Assembly: GCF_022448905.1 (NCBI RefSeq)
Contig: NZ_JAKVCW010000009.1
Span: 62,001-126,000 of the forward strand
Reading direction: 5' to 3'
DNA length: 64,000 nt
Source of the DNA: Shimia sp.
GTDB lineage: Bacteria; Pseudomonadota; Alphaproteobacteria; Rhodobacterales; Rhodobacteraceae
Notes under the pieces: model-generated
Database searches by the model: none
Seen by the model: the letters and a program-made list of their open reading frames with translations, nothing else
Told to the model about the DNA's origin: nothing
Made by a program: the position numbers and the translations under genes
In this document: in pieces, positions 7,945 to 17,033 of the stretch
Numbering within the stretch: the stretch's first letter is position 1
How the letters are laid out: each line of letters begins with the position of its first letter

Positions 7945-9246
7945 ATGCCCATCGACACCGACCGCCTGATGATCCGCATCGAGTCCATGCGCGACGAGCT
8001 GGTGCAGCTAACCCAGGACCTGATCCGCATCCCCACACTAAACCCACCGGGCGAGTGTTACCGCGACATCTGCGATTATCTCGACACCCGCCTGACCCGC
8101 CACGGCTTTGACACCCAACTGGTCCGCGCCCACGGCGCTCCGGGCGACAGCGACAAATACCCCCGCTGGAACATCATCGCCCATAAATCCGGCCACCACC
8201 CTGGCGAATGTGTACATTTCAACAGCCACACCGATGTGGTCGAAGTGGGCCACGGTTGGACCTTTGATCCCTTTGGCGGCGAGATCAGTGACGGCAAAAT
8301 CTACGGCCGCGGGGCCTGTGATATGAAAGGCGGCCTTGCCGCGTCGATCATCGCCGCCGAAGCCTTCATCGCCGAATTCCCTGACTTCCACGGCAGCATC
8401 GAAATCTCCGGCACGGCGGACGAAGAATCCGGCGGCTACGGCGGCGTGGCCTATCTGGCGGAACAGGGCTTTTTTGCCCCCGAACGCGTGCAACACGTGA
8501 TTATCCCGGAACCCCTGCACAAAGACCGCATCTGCCTCGGCCATCGCGGCGGCTGGTGGGCCGAGATCGAGACCTTTGGCGAAATTGCTCATGGCTCCAT
8601 GCCATTTCTGGGTGACTGCGCCGTGCGCCACATGGGCGCGGTGATCGACAAGTTTGAGAGCGACCTCTATCCCGCCATGGCCGCGCGGCGTACAGATATG
8701 CCGGTGGTGCCCGAAGGCGCGCGCAGCTCCACCATGAACATCAACTCGATCCACGGCGGCCAGGCCGAACAGGCCGAAGACTTCGACGGATTGCCCGCCC
8801 ACTGCGTGCCGGACAGCTGCCGCATCGTGATCGACCGCCGCTATCTGGCCGAGGAAAACCACGCCCAGGTCGAAGGCGAAGTCCGGTCCCTGCTGGATGA
8901 CCTCTCCGCCCAGCGCGAGAACTTCCGCTATGACATGCGCGAGCTCAACCACGTCGCCCCATCGATGACCGACCGCAAAGCCCCCGTAGTGACCACCGTG
9001 GACCGCGCCATTCAGGACATTTTGGGGAAGACCCCGGATTATGTCGCAAGTCCCGGCACTTACGACCAGAAACATATTGATCGCATCGGCAAGCTCAGCA
9101 ACTGTATCGCCTACGGGCCGGGTATTCTGGAGATGGCCCACAAGCCTGACGAATACATCGGCATCGACGACATGATCGACAGCGCCAAGGTTATGGCCCA
9201 CAGCCTGACTCAGCTGCTGCTACCACAAGACAAGAACTCGGCTTAA
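7945..9246 (+). CDS. M20 family metallopeptidase (ArgE/DapE-type deacylase)
   Basis: A 433-residue two-zinc amidohydrolase that cleaves N-acyl amino acids or small peptides. Metal ligands follow the family order: His95 and Asp97 in HTDVV, bridging Asp126 in GACDMKGG, catalytic Glu160 and ligand Glu161 in TADEESGG, a Glu near 189 in IIPEP, and His377 near the C-terminus in YDQKH. A lid/dimerisation domain lies between about 190 and 300. The frame extends upstream from a TTG, but the ATG at 7945 has AGAGG at good spacing and matches the family start. It opens the operon with an ABC importer, so it may release the amino part of an imported N-acyl compound. Confidence 0.85.
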   Translation: MPIDTDRLMIRIESMRDELVQLTQDLIRIPTLNPPGECYRDICDYLDTRLTRHGFDTQLVRAHGAPGDSDKYPRWNIIAHKSGHHPGECVHFNSHTDVVEVGHGWTFDPFGGEISDGKIYGRGACDMKGGLAASIIAAEAFIAEFPDFHGSIEISGTADEESGGYGGVAYLAEQGFFAPERVQHVIIPEPLHKDRICLGHRGGWWAEIETFGEIAHGSMPFLGDCAVRHMGAVIDKFESDLYPAMAARRTDMPVVPEGARSSTMNINSIHGGQAEQAEDFDGLPAHCVPDSCRIVIDRRYLAEENHAQVEGEVRSLLDDLSAQRENFRYDMRELNHVAPSMTDRKAPVVTTVDRAIQDILGKTPDYVASPGTYDQKHIDRIGKLSNCIAYGPGILEMAHKPDEYIGIDDMIDSAKVMAHSLTQLLLPQDKNSA

Positions 9247-9291
9247 GGCCCAATAATCATAAAAAGCAAACAGTTAAGGGAGAGAGACACA

Positions 9292-10779
9292 ATGACATTT
9301 TTCACGTCACGACTGGCCAGTGCCAGCGCCGCTGCACTGATTGCAGGGACACTGGCCGCACAAGCCGCGCAAACCGACATCACTGTTGCCATGCAACTGG
9401 AGCCGCCGCATCTGGACCCAACCTCTGCCGCCGCTGGCGCGATTGACAGTGTGCTTTATGCCAATGTCTTTGAAGGTCTCACTCGTTTTGCCTCCGACGG
9501 CTCGATCATCCCCGGCCTCGCCAAAAGCTGGGAAATTTCTGAAGACGGCCTGACCTACACCTTCATGCTGCACGACGGCGTGACCTTCCACGACGGCTCC
9601 GCCATGGACGGCGAGGATGTGAAATTCTCGCTGGACCGCGCCCGCGCAGAAGACAGCGCCAACGCGCAAAAAGCGCTCTTTGCCGGCATCACCGAAGTGA
9701 CCGTGGTCGATCCGCTGACCGTCAAAGTCACGCTTGATGGCCCCAATGGCGACTTCCTGTTCAACATGGCCTGGGGCGACGCCGTGATTGTCGCGTCCGA
9801 AAGCATCGACAACATCAAGACCACCCCCATCGGTACAGGCGCGTTCAAGTTTGCGGATTGGGTACAAGGCGACAAGATCACGCTCACCCGCAACGACGCC
9901 TACTGGGGCACGCCTGCGACACTCACCGATGTGACCTTCAAATTCATCTCCGATCCCACAGCCGCCATGGCCGCAATGATGGCCGAAGACATTGACGTCT
10001 TTGCAGGCTTCCCAACCCCAGAGGCGCTGCCGCAGTTTGAAGCCGATCCACGTTTCCAAGTGCTGGTTGGCAACTCCGAAGGCGAGACCATCCTGTCGAC
10101 CAACAACAAGATGCCGCCACTGGATGACGTGAAAGTGCGCAAGGCCATCGCCCACGCAATTGACCGTCAGGCCATCATTGATGGCGCGATGTTTGGCCTC
10201 GGCACACCAATTGGCACGCACTTTGCTCCGCATCACCCGGACTACGTCGACCTGACCGGCAACTCAGCCTATGATCCCGAACAGTCTAAGAAACTGCTTG
10301 CCGAAGCAGGCTATCCCGATGGCTTCACCACCACGTTGAAACTGCCGCCGCCCTCTTATGCCCGCCGTGGTGGCGAAATCATCGCCGCGCAACTGCGTGC
10401 CGTTGGCATCAACACCGAAATCTCCAATCTGGAGTGGGCGCAGTGGCTGGAGCAGGTCTTCCGCGGCAAGGACTTTGGCCTGACCATTGTCAGCCACACC
10501 GAACCCAACGACATCGGCATCTACGGCCGCCCGGATTATTACTTCCAGTATGACAATCCGCAGTTCCAGCAGATCATGGAAACCTTGAACAAAGCCACCA
10601 TCCCGGCAGAGCGCACCGCCCTGCGCAAAGTCGCGCAGACCATGATCGCCGAAGACTATGTCAATGGTTACTTGTTCCAGCTGGCGTTCCCAACCGTAGC
10701 GAAAGCTGGTGTGCAGGGCCTCTGGCTCAACGCGCCAACCCAAGCCACCGACCTGACCGCCGTAAGCTGGTCAGAGTAA
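9292..10779 (+). CDS. ABC transporter substrate-binding protein, family 5 (peptide/opine type)
   Basis: A 495-residue periplasmic binding protein of the DppA/OppA family. The N-terminus is a classical signal peptide (TSRLASASAAALIAGTLAAQ, cut after AQA near residue 26). The family-5 pattern follows: VFEGLTRF, the WEISEDGLTYTF signature and IAHAIDRQAI. It is preceded by AGGGAGAG and is followed at once by a strong RNA hairpin. Partners are the permeases and ATPase at 11256-14640. Ligand unknown; the nearby deacylase and dehydrogenases argue for an amino acid derivative. Confidence 0.9.
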   Translation: MTFFTSRLASASAAALIAGTLAAQAAQTDITVAMQLEPPHLDPTSAAAGAIDSVLYANVFEGLTRFASDGSIIPGLAKSWEISEDGLTYTFMLHDGVTFHDGSAMDGEDVKFSLDRARAEDSANAQKALFAGITEVTVVDPLTVKVTLDGPNGDFLFNMAWGDAVIVASESIDNIKTTPIGTGAFKFADWVQGDKITLTRNDAYWGTPATLTDVTFKFISDPTAAMAAMMAEDIDVFAGFPTPEALPQFEADPRFQVLVGNSEGETILSTNNKMPPLDDVKVRKAIAHAIDRQAIIDGAMFGLGTPIGTHFAPHHPDYVDLTGNSAYDPEQSKKLLAEAGYPDGFTTTLKLPPPSYARRGGEIIAAQLRAVGINTEISNLEWAQWLEQVFRGKDFGLTIVSHTEPNDIGIYGRPDYYFQYDNPQFQQIMETLNKATIPAERTALRKVAQTMIAEDYVNGYLFQLAFPTVAKAGVQGLWLNAPTQATDLTAVSWSE

Positions 10780-10787
10780 CACCCCCC

Positions 10788-10818
10788 GCGCTGGGGCCAC
10801 ATCATGTGGCTCCGGCGC
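10788..10818 (+). other. Intercistronic mRNA hairpin after substrate-binding protein gene
   Basis: Thirteen bases (10788-10800) pair with 10806-10818 around the loop ATCAT, with one T-G and one G-T pair. It begins eight bases after the stop codon and has no T-tract. Such hairpins commonly protect the 3' end of the binding-protein message while letting some transcription continue into permease genes. Confidence 0.65.
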
Positions 10819-10841
10819 AAATCCAATCGAAAGCCGCTGCC

Positions 10842-11249
10842 ATGATCGAGCATATCCCCGCAGGCACCCTGCCCAGCCGCAAAGCACCATCAGAGTATTT
10901 CACCGGCGACGTGCGCATGGATCTGATCACAGAAAGCCGCCCCCCTTCTCAAGTTTTTGCCGCCCGCGTCACCTTTGAACCCGGCGCGCGCACCGCATGG
11001 CACACCCATCCCGTGGGCCAAATCCTGCATGTGCTCTCTGGCGTTGGCCTGATTGCGCTGCGCGGCGAAGCCCCGCGCACCATCCGCCCCGGCGACAGCA
11101 TCTGGATCGAACCCGGCGTCGAGCATTGGCACGGCGCCACACCCGACACCGCCATGTCCCACATGGCCATCCAACAGGTCGAAGACGGCTCCGGTGCCAC
11201 ATGGCTCGAACACGTTTCCGACGACGACTACCTCAAGCCCCCAACCTGA
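10842..11249 (+). CDS. Cupin domain-containing protein
   Basis: A 135-residue single-domain cupin. The first motif is visible as ARTAWHTHPVGQ with two His ligands, and the second as RPGDSIWIEPGVEHWHGA with a further His, so a metal site is complete. It resembles the small cupins annotated as (R)-mandelonitrile lyase-like or quercetinase-like. The start is the ATG at 10842 rather than the upstream in-frame codon at 10806, which falls inside the hairpin. It sits between the binding protein and the first permease, so an enzymatic role on the imported compound is plausible but unproven. Confidence 0.8.
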   Translation: MIEHIPAGTLPSRKAPSEYFTGDVRMDLITESRPPSQVFAARVTFEPGARTAWHTHPVGQILHVLSGVGLIALRGEAPRTIRPGDSIWIEPGVEHWHGATPDTAMSHMAIQQVEDGSGATWLEHVSDDDYLKPPT

Positions 11250-11255
11250 CGGCCC

Positions 11256-12203
11256 ATGCTCCGCTACACTCTCAAACGCGCCCTGTCTCTGGGCCTTAGC
11301 CTCGTGGTGGCCTCGCTGGTGATCTTCTTCGTGATCGAAGTGGTACCCGGCGACCCTGCCAGCTTTATGCTTGGCCTCAACGCCCAACCGGACACCATTG
11401 CCGCCCTGCGCAGTGAACTGGGGCTGGATGTCTCCAAACTGGAGCGCTACCTCGTCTGGGTCGGCGGCATGTTGCAAGGGGATTTTGGCACCTCCTACAC
11501 CTATAGCACCCCCGTGACCGAGATGATTGGCGACCGCATTTGGGTCTCCCTGCCTCTGGCCCTCTACGCGCTCACGCTCTCCACCCTAATCGCCTTCCCG
11601 GCAGGCATCTACGCTGCCTCCCGTCGTGGCAAACCCGGTGACATGGCCGTCATGGGTGCCACTCAACTGGGCATCGCGGTGCCGAACTTCTGGTTCGCCA
11701 TGATGCTGGTGCTGATCTTCGCCATCAACCTGCGCTGGTTCTCTGCCGGCGGTTTTGCCGGTTGGGACAAAGGCGCCGCCGCCGCCATGAAATCGCTGAC
11801 CCTGCCCGCCATCGCACTGGCCTTGCCGCAATCCGCTATCCTCGCCCGCGTCATGCGCTCTGCCCTGTTGGATGTGCTGGGCGAAGACTTCATGCGCACC
11901 GCCCGCGCCAAAGGCCTGACCCGCCGCCAAGCCTTGATGCGCCATGGCCTGCGCAACGCCATGATCCCCGTGCTGACCATCATCGGCATGCAATTCTCAT
12001 TCCTGCTCGCCGGCGCCATCATCATCGAACAGGTCTTCTTCCTGCCCGGCCTTGGCCGCCTGATCTTCCAATCCATCTCCGCCCGCGATCTGATCGTGGT
12101 GGAAAGCGTGGTCATGCTGCTTGTGTTTCTGGTGATCCTCGTGACCTTCCTTGTCGACCTCGCCTATGCCGCCGTCGACCCCCGCCTGAGGTCTCGCACA
12201 TGA
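11256..12203 (+). CDS. ABC transporter permease (DppB-like)
   Basis: A 315-residue inner-membrane permease of the dipeptide/nickel family. The first transmembrane helix is at about 10-30, followed by a periplasmic loop with DPASFMLGLNAQPDTIAALR and five further helices. The cytoplasmic EAA loop that contacts the ATPase is seen in RAKGLTRRQALMRHGLRNAM. It starts six bases after the cupin gene and its stop overlaps the next start as ATGA. Confidence 0.92.
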   Translation: MLRYTLKRALSLGLSLVVASLVIFFVIEVVPGDPASFMLGLNAQPDTIAALRSELGLDVSKLERYLVWVGGMLQGDFGTSYTYSTPVTEMIGDRIWVSLPLALYALTLSTLIAFPAGIYAASRRGKPGDMAVMGATQLGIAVPNFWFAMMLVLIFAINLRWFSAGGFAGWDKGAAAAMKSLTLPAIALALPQSAILARVMRSALLDVLGEDFMRTARAKGLTRRQALMRHGLRNAMIPVLTIIGMQFSFLLAGAIIIEQVFFLPGLGRLIFQSISARDLIVVESVVMLLVFLVILVTFLVDLAYAAVDPRLRSRT

Positions 12204-13021
12204 GCCTGTCGCGCAACATCCTCCTAGGCGGTCTGCTCTGCCTCTGCGTGGTCGCCGCAGCTCTAATCAGCTTCCTCTGGACCCCATTTGATATCACGCA
12301 AATGGACATCCCCAACAAACTGCAAAAACCCAGCGCCACCCATTGGTTTGGCACCGACCACTTTGGCCGGGACATCTTCTCAATGATCATGGTCGGCGCC
12401 CGCACCTCGCTTGCCGTTGCGCTGGTGGCCGTCGGCATCGGCATGGGTCTCGGTGTGCCCCTAGGCCTCTGGGCCGCCGCCAACTCCGGCAGTTGGCTGG
12501 ATGAATTGATCATGCGCGGCAATGACCTGATCTTTGCTTTCCCCAGCCTCGTGATCGCCATCCTGATCACCGCCATCCTCGGCCCAGGTGCCGTCAACGC
12601 CATCCTCGCGATTGGCATCTTCAACATCCCGGTCTTCGCCCGCCTCACCCGCGCCGGCGCCCTGCCGCTCTGGCAACGCGACTTCATCCTCGCCGCGCGT
12701 GTGGCTGGCAAATCCCGCGCCCGCATCTCGGCCGAACACATCCTGCCCAACGTTGCCAACCTCCTGATCGTACAAGGCACCATCCAGTTCTCCCTCGGCA
12801 TCCTCGCCGAAGCGGGCCTCAGCTACGTGGGCCTTGGCGCGCAGCCCCCGACGCCCTCATGGGGCCGCATGCTGGCCGACGCCCAAACCATGGTCTCCTT
12901 CGCGCCGCACCTTGCTCTGATACCCGGCCTCGCCATCATCGCGTCGGTCTTGGGCCTCAACCTGCTGGGCGACGGCCTACGCGATCACCTTGACCCCAAA
13001 ATCTGGGTGATGCGCACATGA
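12200..13021 (+). CDS. ABC transporter permease (DppC-like)
   Basis: A 273-residue permease with the DppC N-terminal pattern: one helix, then HWFGTDHFGRDIFSMIMVGA, five more helices, and the EAA loop VAGKSRARISAEHILPNVAN. The C-terminal GLNLLGDGLRDHLDP is diagnostic for the family. The start at 12200 is set by the four-base overlap with the preceding permease; an open frame runs much further upstream but is a shadow of that gene. The gene also overlaps the ATPase by ATGA. Confidence 0.92.
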   Translation: MSLSRNILLGGLLCLCVVAAALISFLWTPFDITQMDIPNKLQKPSATHWFGTDHFGRDIFSMIMVGARTSLAVALVAVGIGMGLGVPLGLWAAANSGSWLDELIMRGNDLIFAFPSLVIAILITAILGPGAVNAILAIGIFNIPVFARLTRAGALPLWQRDFILAARVAGKSRARISAEHILPNVANLLIVQGTIQFSLGILAEAGLSYVGLGAQPPTPSWGRMLADAQTMVSFAPHLALIPGLAIIASVLGLNLLGDGLRDHLDPKIWVMRT

Positions 13022-14640
13022 GCCTGCTCTCCGTCCAAAACCTGTCCCTCTCCATCGGCCCTCTACCGATCCTGAAAGACGTGACCTTCTCCATCGCGCC
13101 GGGCGAAATCTTGGCCGTCACCGGCGAAAGCGGCTCCGGAAAATCCATGACAGCGCTCGCGGTGATGCAGCTTTTGCCCGACAGCGCCCAGACCACCGGC
13201 CACATCATGCTGCGCGATGAAGAGCTCACCGCGCAGTCAGAAAAATCCCTCTGCGCCATGCGTGGCAACTGCATCGGCATGGTGTTTCAAGAACCGATGA
13301 CCGCGCTCAACCCGCTGCACACCATTGGACAGCAAGTGGTCGAAACCATCCGCATGCACGCCGTCATGCCCAAAGCCGAGGCCGAAGCCCAAGCCGCCGC
13401 CATGCTCACCCGCGTGGGCCTGCCCCAAGACCGTTTCCCACTGTCGCGCTACCCGCATGAGCTTTCCGGTGGCCAACGCCAGCGCGTGGTCATCGCCATG
13501 GCCATCGCCCGCCGCCCGCGCCTGCTGATCGCGGATGAACCCACCACCGCGCTCGACGTCACCACACAGGCCAAGATCCTCGACCTGCTCAAAGACCTCG
13601 TCGCAGAATACGACATGGGTCTGTTGATGATCACCCACGACCTCGCCGTTGTGGCCGACATGGCGGATCGCATCGTCGTCATGCGCAAAGGCGAAGTGGT
13701 CGAGCAGGGCGACACCAAACACCTGCTCGCCAACATGCAGCATCCCTACACCAAAGCCCTGTTTAAGGCCTCCGGTCATCAGGTGGATTTGCCCAGCGCC
13801 AAAGACGGCACCCCCGCCATCTTATCTGTGCGCGACGCCGTGCGAGACTACGCCCTGCCGCGCACCCAACTCTTTGCCCCCCGCGCCTACCACCGCGCAG
13901 TAAAAGGCGTCAGCTTTGACATTCACCACGGCGAACGGGTTGGGCTGGTGGGCGAGTCCGGCTGTGGAAAATCGACCCTAACACGGGCCATCTTGGGCCT
14001 TGAGCCCTTGCAAGACGGCAGCATCACCGCCTTTGGCGCGCCGGTTGGCCCCGACATGCCCGCAACCTCCCGCATCAAAACGCAAGTGGTGTTCCAGGAC
14101 CCCTATAGCAGCTTTAACCCACGCCATCGGGTGGCCTGTATCCTGACCGAGCCTTTCCATCTGGTAGACACGCCGCCAACAGGCGACGCACTCACACAAG
14201 TCATCTCTGATGTGCTCACCGACGTCGGTTTGCAGCCCTCAGACTCGCAAAAATACATCCACGAGTTCTCCGGCGGACAACGGCAACGCATCGCCATCGC
14301 CCGCGCTCTGATCACCAAACCCGAGCTGATCATCTTTGACGAAGCGGTCTCTGCGCTGGACGTCTCCATCCGCGCACAGATCCTCGACCTGATTGCCGAG
14401 CTGTCACGCCGCCACAACCTGGCTTATCTGTTTATATCCCACGATCTCTCCGTCGTGCGCTCCGTGACCGACCGTGTGTTGGTCATGCAAAACGGCGAGA
14501 TTGTCGAGCAAGGCGAGACCGAAAAGGTCTTCACCGCGCCACAACACCCCTACACCCAAGCCCTGATCAACGCCGCGCCGGTCCTGCCGGATCTGGCCGC
14601 GCTGACCTCCCAAACCGAGACATCCCATGACTCTGCCTGA
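13018..14640 (+). CDS. ABC transporter ATP-binding protein, fused DppD-DppF type
   Basis: A 540-residue cytoplasmic protein with two complete nucleotide-binding domains. Domain one has Walker A GESGSGKS at 36-43, signature LSGGQRQRV from about 149 and Walker B LLIADEPTTALD near 175. Domain two has GESGCGKST near 313, signature FSGGQRQRI near 420 and Walker B IFDEAVSALD, where Ala replaces the usual Pro. It would power import through the permeases at 11256-13021. It overlaps the aldehyde dehydrogenase gene by 14 bases. Confidence 0.92.
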   Translation: MSLLSVQNLSLSIGPLPILKDVTFSIAPGEILAVTGESGSGKSMTALAVMQLLPDSAQTTGHIMLRDEELTAQSEKSLCAMRGNCIGMVFQEPMTALNPLHTIGQQVVETIRMHAVMPKAEAEAQAAAMLTRVGLPQDRFPLSRYPHELSGGQRQRVVIAMAIARRPRLLIADEPTTALDVTTQAKILDLLKDLVAEYDMGLLMITHDLAVVADMADRIVVMRKGEVVEQGDTKHLLANMQHPYTKALFKASGHQVDLPSAKDGTPAILSVRDAVRDYALPRTQLFAPRAYHRAVKGVSFDIHHGERVGLVGESGCGKSTLTRAILGLEPLQDGSITAFGAPVGPDMPATSRIKTQVVFQDPYSSFNPRHRVACILTEPFHLVDTPPTGDALTQVISDVLTDVGLQPSDSQKYIHEFSGGQRQRIAIARALITKPELIIFDEAVSALDVSIRAQILDLIAELSRRHNLAYLFISHDLSVVRSVTDRVLVMQNGEIVEQGETEKVFTAPQHPYTQALINAAPVLPDLAALTSQTETSHDSA

Positions 14641-16075
14641 TCTGTTTTTTGACCCATCCAAATGCCTGATTGGTGGCAACTGGCAACCTGCTGCCTCTGG
14701 CGAAACACTGGAGTTAACCAACCCGTCGGACGGCACCCATTTGGCAACCATCGCGCGAGGCACATCCGCGGACATCGACGCCGCTGTGGCCGCCGCCCAT
14801 GCCGCCCGCGCGGGCGATTGGGGCCGCGCCACCGCTGTCGAACGCGGCCGCATCCTCACCCGCATCGGACAACTGGTTCTGGAACACACCGACACACTGG
14901 CAAAACTCGAAGCTTTGGATGTCGGCAAACCCCTGACCCAGGCCCGCAACGACGTGATCGCGCTGGCCCGCTATATGGAGTTTTACGGTGGCGCGGCCGA
15001 CAAGGTGCATGGCGAAACCATTCCCTACATGGATGGCTACACCGTCTACACCCTGCGCGAGCCCTTTGGCGTGACCGGCCACATCGTGCCGTGGAACTAC
15101 CCGATGCAGATCATTGGCCGCTCCGTTGGCGCGGCGCTTGCCATGGGCAACGCCTGTGTCCTGAAACCGGCGGAAGAAGCCTGCCTAACCGCGTTGGCCT
15201 TTGCCGAACTTGCCCAACAGGCCGGCCTGCCCGCCGGTGCCCTCAACGTGGTGCCCGGCCTTGGTGCCGAGGCCGGCGCCGCCCTTGCGGGCCATTCCGA
15301 CATCCAACACATATCTTTCACCGGCTCGGTGAACACTGGCCGCTTGGTGCAAACCGCCGCTGCGCAAAACGTCGTGCCTGTCACGCTGGAACTCGGCGGC
15401 AAAAGCCCGCAACTTGTGTTTGCAGACGCTGATCTCGACGCCGCGCTGCCATTCTTGGTCAATGCAGGTATCCAGAACGCGGGCCAAACTTGCTCCGCCT
15501 CATCGCGTATCCTTGTAGAGCGCTCGGTCTATGACGAAGTCACCAGCCGCATGGCCGCCGCCTATGCCGAGATGCGCGTCGCTCCCGCGCTCGAGGACGC
15601 CACACTTGGTCCGCTGATCTCTGGCCGTCAAAAAGAAATTGTCTCCGGCTTCCTTGCCAAAGGCGCTGACCTGAACACCGCCGCCCAGGGCCAAATCGTC
15701 ACCGATGCCCCCGGCCATTATGTTGCACCAACCCTTTTTGCCGATGTACCGCCAAACCACACGCTGGCCCAAGACGAAATCTTCGGCCCAGTCCAAGCGC
15801 TGATCCCGTTTGACAGCGAGGAAGAAGCGCTCGCCATCGCCAACGGCACCAAATACGGCCTTGTCGCTTCTGTCTGGAGTCAAAACGGCGCGCGCCAAAT
15901 GCGCCTCGCCAAATCGCTGAAAGCTGGTCAGGTCTTCCTCAACAACTATGGCGCTGGTGGCGGTGTGGAACTGCCCTTCGGCGGCACCGGCCACTCCGGC
16001 CACGGGCGCGAAAAAGGCTTTGAGGCCCTGTTCCACTTCAGCCAACTCAAAACCGTCGCCGCCCTGCACGGCTAA
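14627..16075 (+). CDS. NAD(P)-dependent aldehyde dehydrogenase
   Basis: A 482-residue enzyme of the betaine-aldehyde/aminobutyraldehyde dehydrogenase type that oxidises an aldehyde to its acid. The active-site Cys289 is in GQTCSASSR, the general-base Glu255 in LELGGKSPQ, and the nucleotide-binding part is visible as VPWNYPMQI. The C-terminal NNYGAGGGVELPFGG is family-typical. It overlaps the ATPase gene, so it is part of the uptake operon and probably handles an aldehyde made from the imported compound. Confidence 0.9.
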   Translation: MTLPDLFFDPSKCLIGGNWQPAASGETLELTNPSDGTHLATIARGTSADIDAAVAAAHAARAGDWGRATAVERGRILTRIGQLVLEHTDTLAKLEALDVGKPLTQARNDVIALARYMEFYGGAADKVHGETIPYMDGYTVYTLREPFGVTGHIVPWNYPMQIIGRSVGAALAMGNACVLKPAEEACLTALAFAELAQQAGLPAGALNVVPGLGAEAGAALAGHSDIQHISFTGSVNTGRLVQTAAAQNVVPVTLELGGKSPQLVFADADLDAALPFLVNAGIQNAGQTCSASSRILVERSVYDEVTSRMAAAYAEMRVAPALEDATLGPLISGRQKEIVSGFLAKGADLNTAAQGQIVTDAPGHYVAPTLFADVPPNHTLAQDEIFGPVQALIPFDSEEEALAIANGTKYGLVASVWSQNGARQMRLAKSLKAGQVFLNNYGAGGGVELPFGGTGHSGHGREKGFEALFHFSQLKTVAALHG

Positions 16076-16088
16076 CATTCACTGTCTA

Positions 16089-16117
16089 CAAATATCCCCG
16101 CCGGAGGCTTCCGCGGG
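16089..16117 (+). repeat. Short GC-rich intergenic hairpin element
   Basis: AAATATCCCCG followed by CCGGAGGCTTCCGCGGG forms a small stem (CCCG with CGGG, CGGA with TCCG). Its AAATATC-C/G-rich make-up recalls the element at 3507-3558. It lies in the 62-base gap before the SDR gene and could affect the amount of SDR made. Confidence 0.35.
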
Positions 16118-16137
16118 CGCAAATAAGGACCATCGCA

Positions 16138-16881
16138 ATGCGTCTTCAAAACAAAACAGCCATCATCACCGGCGGCGCTCAGGGCTTTGGCGCGGGCATC
16201 GTCGACAAATTCCTCGCCGAGGGCGCCAAGGTGCTCGTCGCCGACATCAACGGCGACATGGCCGCGACCAAAGCCGCCGAGCATGAGGATGCCACCCCCT
16301 GCACCGTCGACGTGGCCGACGCCGCAAGCGTGCAGTCCATGATTGACACCGCTCTCTCCGCTTGGGGCCACATCGACATCATCGTCAACAACGCCGGGGT
16401 CACCCACCTGCCCGCGCCCATGGAAACCGTCACTGAGAGCGATTTTGACCGCGTCTTTGCCGTGAACTGCAAATCCATCTACCTGATTGCCCAAGCTCTG
16501 GTACCACACATGAAGTCCCGTCAAACCGGCGCCATCCTCAACGTTTCCTCCACCGCGGGCCTCTCCCCGCGTCCCAACCTCAACTGGTACAACGCCTCCA
16601 AAGGCTGGGTGAACACGGCGACCAAAGCCATGGCTGTCGAACTCGCCCCCCACGGCATTCGCGTCAACGCCATCAACCCGGTCGCCGGTGAAACCCCGCT
16701 CCTGGCCTCCTTCATGGGCGAAGACACCCCGGAAATCCGCGCCAAATTTCTGTCGACCATTCCGTTGGGCCGCTTCTCCCAACCCGAAGACATGGGCAAC
16801 GCCGCCGCCTTCCTCTGCTCTGACGAAGCCAGCATGATCACCGGCACCCTGATGGAAGTCGACGGCGGGCGCTGTATCTAA
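16138..16881 (+). CDS. SDR family oxidoreductase (FabG-like)
   Basis: A 247-residue classical short-chain dehydrogenase. The cofactor loop TGGAQGFGAGI starts at residue 11, NNAG is near 85, a Ser lies in the LNVSS stretch, and the catalytic Tyr151-x3-Lys155 is in YNASKG. The C-terminal EVDGGRCI is typical. Such enzymes interconvert hydroxy and keto groups with NAD(P). It closes the operon that begins with the M20 deacylase, so it would act on the carbon skeleton of the imported compound. Confidence 0.88.
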   Translation: MRLQNKTAIITGGAQGFGAGIVDKFLAEGAKVLVADINGDMAATKAAEHEDATPCTVDVADAASVQSMIDTALSAWGHIDIIVNNAGVTHLPAPMETVTESDFDRVFAVNCKSIYLIAQALVPHMKSRQTGAILNVSSTAGLSPRPNLNWYNASKGWVNTATKAMAVELAPHGIRVNAINPVAGETPLLASFMGEDTPEIRAKFLSTIPLGRFSQPEDMGNAAAFLCSDEASMITGTLMEVDGGRCI

Positions 16882-16908
16882 ATCGCTTCACAATCAAGCA
16901 CTGCAACC

Positions 16909-16944
16909 GCAACCGCCCAAAGTTTCAGCACTTCGGGCGGTTGC
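16909..16944 (+). terminator. Hairpin after the SDR operon
   Basis: GCAACCGCCC (16909-16918) pairs perfectly with GGGCGGTTGC (16935-16944) around a 16-base loop, 28 bases after the SDR stop codon. There is no T-tract, so it may stop RNA decay rather than end transcription. Confidence 0.5.
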
Positions 16945-17033
16945 GCCACGGCATCTATCCCCCCTCTCTCTGGCCCTTCGCCGCAGCGCAGCGTTAGCTT
17001 GGCGCGTTACCAGCCAGCGGAGCCCAAAGAGCC

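Noticed and set aside
8038-9201. A 387-codon minus-strand open frame inside the M20 deacylase gene
   Set aside because: Antisense shadow of a GC-rich gene; no family motif, while the plus frame has all metal ligands.
13018-14640. A frameshift or gene merge between two ATPase genes
   Set aside because: Both ATPase domains are in one continuous frame with a natural linker, and the second importer in the window has the same fused layout.
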